Shown piece by piece: positions 1 to 5,731 of a DNA stretch of 7,749 bases. Numbering within the stretch: position 1 is the first letter of the stretch; every line of letters starts with the position of its first letter. Source of the DNA: Caulobacteraceae bacterium. Lineage in GTDB: Bacteria; Pseudomonadota; Alphaproteobacteria; Caulobacterales; Caulobacteraceae. The translations under genes were made by a program, and so were the position numbers. The DNA is taken from contig PLFA01000131.1 in NCBI GenBank assembly GCA_003136615.1, positions 304 through 8,052 on the forward strand. Direction: 5' to 3'. The notes below the pieces were generated by a model. That model was not told the DNA's origin. It was given only the letters and a program-made list of their open reading frames with translations, and searched no databases.

Positions 1-183
1 TTCATGTCGGTGGACAATTGCCGGTTTCGCACGCCCGTGCGGCCGGGCGATGTTCTTCGCCTGGAAGTGGACGTCATGCGCGCTCGCACGGACGTGGTGA
101 AATTTAGCGGCAAGGGCATGGTGGGGGACAAGATCGCGGCTCAGGCGGAGTTCGCCGCCATGCTCGTCGACGCGCCCAAATGA
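1..183 (+). CDS. fabZ: 3-hydroxyacyl-ACP dehydratase FabZ, C-terminal 60 residues (5' end outside window)
   Basis: FabZ dehydrates (3R)-hydroxyacyl-ACP to trans-2-enoyl-ACP in the cytosolic type II fatty acid synthesis cycle, so it competes with LpxA and LpxD for hydroxyacyl-ACP. The frame is open from base 1 to a TGA at 181-183. The 60 visible residues match the end of the FabZ hot-dog fold: an FMSVDNCRFR strand, then PVRPGDVLRLEV (the conserved 'PV.PGD.L' turn), then a KFSGKG strand and a final AEFAAML strand. The catalytic His and Glu of the family lie in the missing N-terminal half, so they cannot be checked. The stop overlaps the lpxA start in ATGA, which indicates translational coupling. 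FabZ next to lpxA is a classic arrangement in Gram-negative bacteria and usually follows lpxD. Identification is strong despite the truncation. Confidence 0.93.
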   Translation, partial: FMSVDNCRFRTPVRPGDVLRLEVDVMRARTDVVKFSGKGMVGDKIAAQAEFAAMLVDAPK

Positions 184-974
184 CCTGCATCCATCCCACC
201 GCCATCGTTCATGGTGGCGCGCGCCTGGGGAGCGAGGTGGAGATCGGCCCCTATTGCGTGGTCGGGGAGGCGGTAGTCCTTGGAGACCGCACGCGGCTGG
301 CGTCACATATCGTCCTTGAGGGCCATACCGAGATCGGCCAAGACTGCGTCATCCACCCCTTCGCCTGCCTCGGCGCCGCGCCTCAGCATTCCGGTCACAA
401 GGGCGAGCCCACCCGTCTGGTGGTCGGTGATCGCAATATCATTCGCGAGCAGGTCACGATGCATTGCGGCACGGCCATGGGCCGGGGCGTTACCAAGGTC
501 GGATCAGACGGCTTCTTCATGGCCGGCGCCCATATCGGCCATGACTGCATTGTCGGCGACCGCGTGACCATGGCCAATACCGCGACACTGGGCGGCCATG
601 TTCAGGTGGAGGACCATGTGATCATCGGGGGGCTCGCCGCCGCCCATCAGAACACGCGGATCGGCCGCCACGCCTTTGTTGGCGGTATGGCGGGCGTCAA
701 TCATGACGTGATCCCCTTTGGCAATGTCTGGGGTAACCATGCTCATCTTGAGGGGCTCAATCTCGTGGGCCTCAAACGCCGGGGATTTTCCCGGGACGTG
801 ATCAACACTCTGCGCGCCGCCTATCGGATGCTATTCGCCGAGGAAGGCACGTTTCAGGAGCGCGTCGAGGATACGGCCTGCGCCTATGCTCACTCCGAGG
901 AGGTCATGGAAATCCTGAACTTCATCCGCGCCGACGCCAGCCGCCCGCTGACCACGCCCCAGCGCGAGGTCTGA
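180..974 (+). CDS. lpxA: UDP-N-acetylglucosamine acyltransferase LpxA (first step of lipid A synthesis)
   Basis: LpxA transfers an (R)-3-hydroxyacyl chain from ACP to the 3-position of UDP-GlcNAc (or to the amine of UDP-GlcNAc3N in some species). It is a cytosolic homotrimer. The 264-residue product matches the E. coli length (262). Residues 1-185 are left-handed beta-helix hexapeptide repeats, starting IHPTAIV, and residues 190-264 form the helical cap with the GLKRRGFSR signature at 197-205. By ungapped alignment to my recollection of E. coli LpxA (offset 4), His121 is the catalytic base (E. coli His125), and His118, His140, His156 and Arg200 match His122, His144, His160 and Arg204. Gly169 sits at the acyl-length ruler position (Gly173). 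Two positions differ: Gly72 where E. coli has Lys76, and Val196 where it has Glu200. The ATG at 180 overlaps the fabZ stop, and the HPTAIV repeat begins directly after it, which fixes the start. lpxI follows 8 bases downstream. Confidence 0.97.
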   Translation: MTCIHPTAIVHGGARLGSEVEIGPYCVVGEAVVLGDRTRLASHIVLEGHTEIGQDCVIHPFACLGAAPQHSGHKGEPTRLVVGDRNIIREQVTMHCGTAMGRGVTKVGSDGFFMAGAHIGHDCIVGDRVTMANTATLGGHVQVEDHVIIGGLAAAHQNTRIGRHAFVGGMAGVNHDVIPFGNVWGNHAHLEGLNLVGLKRRGFSRDVINTLRAAYRMLFAEEGTFQERVEDTACAYAHSEEVMEILNFIRADASRPLTTPQREV

Positions 975-982
975 CCGGGGCC

Positions 983-1819
983 GTGCGCAAGCTCGGCCTC
1001 ATCGCCGGGGGCGGAGATCTCCCCATCACCCTGGCCACCCATTGCCGCCAGGTGGGTCGCCCCCTCTTCGTGATCCGTCTGGCGGGTTTCGCCGCGCCGG
1101 AACTGGCCGCTTTTGAGGGCGTTGGCGCGGGTCTGGCCGAACTGGGCAAGGGTATCAACGCCCTGCGCCGCGCTGGCTGCGCGGCCGTGTGTTTCGCCGG
1201 CAAGGTCGACCGTCCCGATCTTGGGCGGCTGAAGCCCGATCTGCGCGGTCTCAAGGCCCTGCCGGGCGCCATCGCGGCGGCGCGGCGCGGCGATGACGGG
1301 CTTCTGAGCTTCCTCCTGCGCGAATTCGAATCCGAGGGCTTCGTGATCGAGGGCGCGCACCAGGTGATGGCGACCCTGACGATTCCCGCGGGCCCCCTGG
1401 GACGCCATGCGCCCATGGAGCGCCAAGGGGGCGACATCCTCCGCGCTCTGGAGGCCGCGCGGGCCATCGGACGGCTCGACGCGGGCCAGGCCGCCGTGGC
1501 CTGCGAAGGTCTGATCCTCGCCTTGGAAGCCCAGGAGGGTACGGACGCGATGCTGGAGCGGGTGGCGAGCCTCCCGCGCGCCCTTCGCGGCGCGCGGGGC
1601 GATCCCCGCGGCGTTCTCGCCAAGGCCTGCAAACCAGGGCAGGAACTGCGGGTGGACCTCCCGACCATCGGGCCCCGAACCGTGCATCTCGCCGCGGCCG
1701 CGGGCCTCTGCGGCCTCGTCGGCGAGGTGGGGCGGCTCCTCATTCTGGAGCGCCTAGAGACGGTCCGTCTGGCCGACGAGCTGGGTCTGTTTCTATTCGG
1801 CGTGCCCCCCGCGCCGTGA
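983..1819 (+). CDS. lpxI: UDP-2,3-diacylglucosamine diphosphatase LpxI
   Basis: LpxI hydrolyses UDP-2,3-diacylglucosamine to lipid X and UMP. It is the alphaproteobacterial replacement for the metallophosphoesterase LpxH, to which it is unrelated, and was characterised in Caulobacter. The 278-residue product has the N-terminal LGLIAGGGDLP motif (residues 4-14), which forms a Rossmann-like loop. A central VIEGAHQ (121-127) is followed by GTDAMLERV (186-194) and the C-terminal KPGQELRVDLPTIGP (217-231). Asp225 in RVDLP matches, in both number and motif, the Asp225 that I recall being mutated in Caulobacter LpxI to trap substrate. The start is a GTG 8 bases after the lpxA stop. No in-frame ATG precedes the conserved LIAGGG strand, so the GTG is the natural choice. 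Only a weak purine stretch lies upstream, which fits coupled translation. The TGA overlaps the lpxB start. Position between lpxA and lpxB supports the call. Confidence 0.96.
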   Translation: MRKLGLIAGGGDLPITLATHCRQVGRPLFVIRLAGFAAPELAAFEGVGAGLAELGKGINALRRAGCAAVCFAGKVDRPDLGRLKPDLRGLKALPGAIAAARRGDDGLLSFLLREFESEGFVIEGAHQVMATLTIPAGPLGRHAPMERQGGDILRALEAARAIGRLDAGQAAVACEGLILALEAQEGTDAMLERVASLPRALRGARGDPRGVLAKACKPGQELRVDLPTIGPRTVHLAAAAGLCGLVGEVGRLLILERLETVRLADELGLFLFGVPPAP

Positions 1820-2997
1820 ACGGCCCCTGTATCATGCTCGTCGCCGTCGAGCCCTCCGGCGACGCCCTGGGGGCGTCCCTCGCTGCCGCGCTGCGTGAGC
1901 GGCTTGGCCCCACGACGCGGTTTATCGGTGTCGGCGGCTCCGCCATGGCGCGCGAGGGAATCGAGAGCCCCTTCAATCCCTCCCGCATGGCGGTGGTCGG
2001 CGCCTTCAACGCCATCGCCGCCTGGCCGGAAGTTCGGGCCCGGGCCCGGCAGACCGCCGCGCTGGCCGCGCGAGAGCATCCCGATGTCGCGGTCCTCATC
2101 GACGCCTGGGGCTTCAACCTCCGCGTCGCGGCGCGGCTGCGGGAGGTGGACCCCACTGTACCTCTGGTCAAATACGTGGCGCCTCAGGTCTGGGCCACCC
2201 GCCCCGGCAGGGCGCGCACCCTCGCGCGCCGCGTCGACCGCCTGCTCACCATCCACAGCTTCGACGCCCCCTATTTCGAGCGCGAGGGCCTTCCCACCAC
2301 CTTCGTCGGCAATCCCGCCCTTCAACGAGACTTTTCGTCCGCGGATCCCGCGGCCCTGCGCCAGCGCGTGGGCCTCGCCCCTGACTCGCCGCTTCTTCTC
2401 GTCTTACCAGGCAGCCGCGAGGGTGAGGTTCGCCGGCTCATGGGGCCCTTCGGCGACGCCGCCGCCGCGGTCGTTCGGGCGCGACCGGACGTGACCGTGG
2501 CCATCGCCGCCGCGCCGGCGGTCGCGGCGCGCATCAAAGCTCTCGCACGCGCCTGGGCGCGTCCGCCGATCGTTATCGAGGGTGATCGGGACCGTCTGGC
2601 CGCCATGCGCGCGGCGACCGTCGCCCTGGCCTGCAGCGGTACGGTCACGACCGAACTGGCCCTGGCCAAATGCCCCATGGTGGTCGCCTACAAGCTTGGC
2701 CCGTTCACCCACCTGGCGGCGAGACTGCTTTTGCGGACTCGCTACATCACCCTCTTAAATGTAGCCGCGGGCCATTTCGTGGCGCCCGAACGCATTCAGG
2801 GCGCGTGTCGCGGCGACATCCTGGCCCGTGATGTATTAGCTGTGCTCATCACCCCTGCCGCGCATTACAACCAAATTTCGCAACAATCCGCGGCTCTGGA
2901 AATCATGCGGGGCGGCATCACTGACCCCATCGGCGCGGCGGCCGACGCCGTCGTCGAGGTCCTAAAGGCTCAACCGCGGGCTTCCAGAGGGACATAA
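1816..2997 (+). CDS. lpxB: Lipid A disaccharide synthase LpxB
   Basis: LpxB is a family GT19 glycosyltransferase that joins lipid X to UDP-2,3-diacylglucosamine, giving the beta-1,6 disaccharide of lipid A at the inner face of the cytoplasmic membrane. The 393-residue product (E. coli 382) shows the family landmarks in order: VEPSGDALGA (11-20), IDAWGFN (95-101, with Asp96 near the E. coli Asp98), KYVAPQVWATRPGRAR (119-134), FVGNP (163-167), LPGSREGEV (197-205, with Arg201 equivalent to E. coli Arg201), ACSGTVTTELAL (272-283), then the amphipathic membrane-contacting stretch LGPFTHLAARLLL (294-306). The GTG start overlaps the lpxI stop as GTGA. An alternative ATG at 1834 would give a protein beginning directly in the first beta strand, so I prefer GTG. 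Asn166 and Thr128 differ from the His and Trp that I remember as usual there. The last 28 bases overlap the 3' end of gltA on the other strand. Confidence 0.96.
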   Translation: MNGPCIMLVAVEPSGDALGASLAAALRERLGPTTRFIGVGGSAMAREGIESPFNPSRMAVVGAFNAIAAWPEVRARARQTAALAAREHPDVAVLIDAWGFNLRVAARLREVDPTVPLVKYVAPQVWATRPGRARTLARRVDRLLTIHSFDAPYFEREGLPTTFVGNPALQRDFSSADPAALRQRVGLAPDSPLLLVLPGSREGEVRRLMGPFGDAAAAVVRARPDVTVAIAAAPAVAARIKALARAWARPPIVIEGDRDRLAAMRAATVALACSGTVTTELALAKCPMVVAYKLGPFTHLAARLLLRTRYITLLNVAAGHFVAPERIQGACRGDILARDVLAVLITPAAHYNQISQQSAALEIMRGGITDPIGAAADAVVEVLKAQPRASRGT

Positions 2998-4253
2998 TCC
3001 CGCGCCAGGGGGCCGGTATAAAGTTGCCGCGGGCGACCGATCTTGCGCTGCGGATCCTCGAACATTTCCTTCCACTGGCTGATCCAGCCCACGGTCCGCG
3101 CCAGGGCGAAGAGGGCGGTGAACATCGTGGTTGGAAAGCCCATGGCCTTCAGCGTGATCCCTGAATAGAAATCGACGTTCGGGAACAGCTTGCGGTCAAC
3201 GAAATAGGGATCGTTCAGCGCGATCTTCTCAAGCTCCATGGCCACCTTCAACAGAGGATCGTCCGCGTTGCCGATCTCAGCCAGCACCTCGTGACAGGTT
3301 TTTTGCATCACCGTGGCGCGGGGATCGTAGTTCTTATAGACCCGGTGGCCGAAGCCCATCAGACGGTATTTGCGATCTTTAACACCCTGGATATATTCAG
3401 GAATTCGGTCAACCGTGCCGATTTCGTTGAGCATCATCAGGGCCTCTTCATTGGCCCCTCCGTGGCTGGGACCCCAGAGACAGGCGATGCCCGCGGCGAT
3501 GCAAGCGAAGGGATTCGCGCCCGAAGATCCCGCCAGACGCACCGTGGAGGTGGAGGCGTTCTGCTCGTGGTCAGCATGCAGAATGAAGATCCGGTCCATG
3601 GCCCGGGTCAGGATAGGATTGGACTTCCAGTCCTCCGCCGGCACGGAAAACGACATGCGCAGGAAGTTTTCCGCATAGGTCATGTCATTGCGCGGTGTCA
3701 CGAAAGGCTGACCGACGGAATACTTGAACGCCCGCGCCGCAATGGTGGGCATCTTGGCGATAAGCCGGTGGGCCGAGATCTTCCGCTGCTCGGGATCATC
3801 GACATTGATGCTGTCATGATAGAAGGCCGAAAGAGCCCCCACCGCGCCGGTCATGATCGCCATGGGGTGGGCGTCTGACCGGAAACCGCCGAAGAACCGG
3901 TCGAACTGGGCGTGGATCATCGTGTGATAGGTGATGGTCTTCTCAAAGTCGGCGAACTCATCAGCCGTGGGAAGCTCGCCGTTCAGCAGGAGGTAGCACA
4001 CCTCAAGAAAGGTAGAGTGTTCCGCGAGTTGCGCTATCGGATAGCCGCGATGGAGCAGGACCCCCGCGTCGCCATCGATGTAGGTGATCTTGCTCTCGCA
4101 GGCCGCTGTGGACGTGAAGCCGGGATCGAAGGTGAAGATGTCGGCTTCCGCGTAGAGCTTGCGCACATCGACCACCGCGGGGCCGGTCGTGCCGTCGATC
4201 ATGCCGAGGTCAAAACTCCGGTTGCCCACGGTCAGGGTCGCGTGTTCGGCCAT
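2970..4253 (-). CDS. gltA: Citrate synthase (type II, hexameric-type) GltA
   Basis: GltA condenses acetyl-CoA with oxaloacetate to citrate, the entry reaction of the TCA cycle, in the cytosol. From the ATG at 4253 the product is 427 residues, the same length as E. coli GltA. The catalytic triad is visible: His264 in GPSHGGANEEA, His303 in GFGHRVYKNYDPRA and Asp361 in NVDFYSG. Arg312 in DPRA and the C-terminal IGRPRQLYTG (405-414) are also typical. The N-terminal extra domain (residues 1-50, ending in DPGFTSTA) marks the Gram-negative type II form, which is often regulated by NADH; regulation here is inferred from the family only. The reading frame extends 14 codons further upstream to 4295, but the ATG at 4253 has AGGAG 8 bases upstream and gives the normal N-terminus. 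gltX lies upstream on the same strand, and the 3' end runs into lpxB. Confidence 0.97.
   Translation of the reverse strand: MAEHATLTVGNRSFDLGMIDGTTGPAVVDVRKLYAEADIFTFDPGFTSTAACESKITYIDGDAGVLLHRGYPIAQLAEHSTFLEVCYLLLNGELPTADEFADFEKTITYHTMIHAQFDRFFGGFRSDAHPMAIMTGAVGALSAFYHDSINVDDPEQRKISAHRLIAKMPTIAARAFKYSVGQPFVTPRNDMTYAENFLRMSFSVPAEDWKSNPILTRAMDRIFILHADHEQNASTSTVRLAGSSGANPFACIAAGIACLWGPSHGGANEEALMMLNEIGTVDRIPEYIQGVKDRKYRLMGFGHRVYKNYDPRATVMQKTCHEVLAEIGNADDPLLKVAMELEKIALNDPYFVDRKLFPNVDFYSGITLKAMGFPTTMFTALFALARTVGWISQWKEMFEDPQRKIGRPRQLYTGPLARDYVPLEARG
2975..3004. other. Inverted repeat spanning the lpxB stop codon
   Basis: CGCGGG at 2975-2980 can pair with CCCGCG at 2999-3004 across an 18-base loop that contains the lpxB TAA. 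It lies at the convergent lpxB/gltA junction, where a terminator is expected. The stem is only 6 bp, the loop is long and no T-run follows on either strand, so it is not an intrinsic terminator by normal criteria. At most it could protect a 3' end. In DNA this GC-rich a 6-bp match may be chance. Confidence 0.2.
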
Positions 4254-4261
4254 GAACAAAG

Positions 4262-4266
4262 CTCCT
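4262..4266 (-). promoter_or_regulatory. Shine-Dalgarno of gltA
   Basis: On the minus strand AGGAG lies 8 bases before the ATG at 4253. This is the strongest ribosome binding site in the window. It decides the gltA start against an in-frame ATG 14 codons upstream at 4295, which would give an extra segment unlike other citrate synthases and would place this site inside the coding region. Confidence 0.85.
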
Positions 4267-4271
4267 AAAGT

Positions 4272-4291
4272 CCGCCGAAGGGCCCAGGCGG
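4272..4291 (-). other. Small GC-rich hairpin in the gltA leader
   Basis: CCGCC (4272-4276) pairs with GGCGG (4287-4291) around a 10-base loop that contains the self-complementary GGGCCC. It would form in the gltA leader RNA, a few bases upstream of the Shine-Dalgarno. No T-run follows on the minus strand, so I do not call it a gltX terminator. It might affect translation start or RNA stability; the stem is short enough to be chance in this GC-rich gap. Confidence 0.25.
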
Positions 4292-4306
4292 CCACTTCCC
4301 GGGAGC

Positions 4307-4334
4307 CTTATAGCGGCTCATCGCAACTGCGAAA
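4307..4334 (-). promoter_or_regulatory. Candidate sigma70-type promoter of gltA
   Basis: On the minus strand TATAAG (4307-4312) lies in the context GCTATAAGG (4306-4314). This fits seven of eight positions, counting the free one, of the Caulobacter -10 consensus as I recall it (GCTANAWC). A weak -35, TTTCGC (4329-4334), sits 16 bases further upstream, inside the last codons of gltX. Transcription would start near 4300, giving a leader of about 47 bases that contains the hairpin and the Shine-Dalgarno. The -10 is good and the -35 is poor. The alternative is that gltA is read only as part of a gltX-gltA transcript. Confidence 0.35.
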
Positions 4335-5730
4335 GAGCGTCCGCTATTCGGCCAAGACTCTCTTCGCGGCCCAGCGCTGTGAGCGCGCTGGCCAGATCAG
4401 GCGCCGGCGCGCCGCCGGAGAGGACTCCGCGCAAGGGCGCGCCGATTTTTCCAAGCCCCACGCCTTCGGCGGTGACGAATTCCCGCAAGCGCGCCAGGAG
4501 GGTCTCGGGCGTCCAGGCGGCCTCATCGCGAAGCGCGAGGCTGAGGCGCTCCAAGCGCTCGCGTGTCTCCGCGTCCAACATGGCGATGATCTTGGCGTCC
4601 AGGGTGAGGGGCCGGTGGGCCAGGACGAACGCGCAAAGATCTCGGAGTTCCAGGATGGTTTTGGCGCCGTCCTTCACCAGCGGGATGACACTCAGCAGCT
4701 TCTGAAGGTCATCAGGTTCGGTTGCGCGGCCCTGCCGATTCATGGCCTCGGCCACGAGGTCCGCCAGCCGCTGATCATCCGCCAGGCGCAGATAGTGGTT
4801 GTTGACGTGATTAAGCTTGTTCCAGTCCAAGCGGGCCGGGGCGCTTACCACGTCCTTCACATCAAACCAAGCGATGGCCTGGGCGTCGCTAAAGAGCTCG
4901 TCGTCGCCGTGCCCCCAACCGAGGCGCGCCAGATAGTTGCGCATGGCCTCGGGCAGATACCCCATATCCGCGAATTCCCCGACAGCCTGAGCGCCGTGGC
5001 GCTTGGAGAGCTTGGCGCCGTCCGGTCCGTGGATCATTGGCATGTGGGCGAAGGCAGGGATGGGCCAATCCATGGCCCGGTAAATCAGGCTCTGGCGCGC
5101 GGCGTTGTTCAGGTGGTCATCGCCGCGAATGATGTGTGTAATCCCCATGTCGTGGTCGTCCGCGACCACCGCAAGATTATAGGTGGGCGCGCCGTCGGAT
5201 CTGAGAAGAACGAGATCGTCCAGATCGCGGTTGCGAAATGTTACCGGCCCTTTCACCAGATCATTCACGACGGTCTCGCCCTGGAGAGGGCCCTTGAAGC
5301 GTACGGTGAAGGGAAGATTTGAGCCCGGCGGCGCCTCCTGATCGCGCCACGGCGAGCGGATCGCGCGGCCCTCGGCGCGGGACCTTTCCCGTTCGGCGGC
5401 CAGCTCCTCGATGGTCATATAGCATCGATAAGCGCGACCCTTGGCGAGCAGGTCGTGGACCACCTGACGGTGCAGGTCGGCCCGCGCGAACTGGAATACA
5501 GCCGGCGCGTCCGGTTCCAGGCCCAGCCAGGCTAGACCGTCGAGAATCACCTGCACGGCGGCCTCCGTGGAGCGCTCGCGGTCAGTATCCTCAATGCGCA
5601 AAAGAAAAGTTCCGCCATGGTGGCGGGCATAGAGCCAATTGAACAAAGCCGTCCGAGCTGTGCCAATGTGCATGGAGCCGGTCGGAGATGGGGCGATACG
5701 TGTGACGACGGGGCGGTCGGAAGACGACAT
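4318..5730 (-). CDS. gltX: Glutamyl-tRNA synthetase GltX
   Basis: GltX charges tRNA(Glu) with glutamate in the cytosol. Many alphaproteobacteria carry two GltX copies, and the glutaminyl-tRNA route goes through GatCAB; which copy this is cannot be told from the window. From the ATG at 5730 the product is 470 residues, normal for the family. Class I signatures are present: the HIGH-type motif MHIGTARTALFNW (20-32), LLRIEDTDRERS (43-54), NLAVVADDHDMGITHIIRGDDH (185-206) and the KMSKS-type motif AKLSKRHGA (239-247). Residues about 300-470 form the anticodon-binding helical part. The E. coli-type zinc site is absent: the region around Cys103 keeps only one Cys, as in zinc-free GluRS. The frame extends to an ATG at 5808, but those 26 residues are Pro/Gly-rich and unlike GltX. 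The chosen start has only a weak TAGG (5737-5740) upstream and shares CATG with the comEC start. Confidence 0.96.
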   Translation of the reverse strand: MSSSDRPVVTRIAPSPTGSMHIGTARTALFNWLYARHHGGTFLLRIEDTDRERSTEAAVQVILDGLAWLGLEPDAPAVFQFARADLHRQVVHDLLAKGRAYRCYMTIEELAAERERSRAEGRAIRSPWRDQEAPPGSNLPFTVRFKGPLQGETVVNDLVKGPVTFRNRDLDDLVLLRSDGAPTYNLAVVADDHDMGITHIIRGDDHLNNAARQSLIYRAMDWPIPAFAHMPMIHGPDGAKLSKRHGAQAVGEFADMGYLPEAMRNYLARLGWGHGDDELFSDAQAIAWFDVKDVVSAPARLDWNKLNHVNNHYLRLADDQRLADLVAEAMNRQGRATEPDDLQKLLSVIPLVKDGAKTILELRDLCAFVLAHRPLTLDAKIIAMLDAETRERLERLSLALRDEAAWTPETLLARLREFVTAEGVGLGKIGAPLRGVLSGGAPAPDLASALTALGREESLGRIADALSQLR

Positions 5731-5731
5731 G
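5728..5731. other. CATG palindrome carrying both divergent start codons
   Basis: The minus-strand ATG of gltX occupies 5730-5728 and the plus-strand ATG of comEC occupies 5729-5731, so the two genes overlap by two bases at their starts. On the + strand GGAAG (5719-5723) lies 5 bases before the comEC ATG; on the - strand TAGG (5740-5737) lies 6 bases before the gltX ATG. Each gene's promoter and leader must then lie inside the other gene's 5' coding region, unless comEC begins at a later GTG or TTG. Confidence 0.6.

Noticed and set aside
890..1687. A 265-codon minus-strand frame opposite lpxI
   Set aside because: It lies almost wholly opposite lpxI, shows no family motif and has no convincing ribosome site; it is a shadow of the lpxI codon pattern.
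922..2325. A 467-codon open frame on the minus strand antisense to lpxI and the first part of lpxB
   Set aside because: Its protein is rich in Arg, Ala, Gly and Pro, with no recognisable fold. It lies exactly opposite two well-identified genes, and long antisense frames are common opposite GC-rich codon-biased genes.
1895..2494. A 199-codon plus-strand frame inside lpxB in another frame
   Set aside because: The product is Ser/Pro/Arg-rich low-complexity sequence, typical of a shifted frame in a GC-rich gene.
4254..4295. Upstream extension of gltA by 14 codons
   Set aside because: The extra residues are not found in citrate synthases, and the strong AGGAG serving the ATG at 4253 would fall inside the coding region.
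4159..5322. A 387-codon plus-strand frame opposite gltX, running in from gltA
   Set aside because: It spans the gltX-gltA gap and two real genes on the other strand, with no recognisable domain. The minus-strand genes are certain, so this is a shadow.
5639..5667. Possible comEC promoter with TTGAAC and GCCAAT at 17-base spacing
   Set aside because: The -35 is reasonable but the -10 is poor, and the sequence is constrained as gltX coding; it is not enough to call a promoter.
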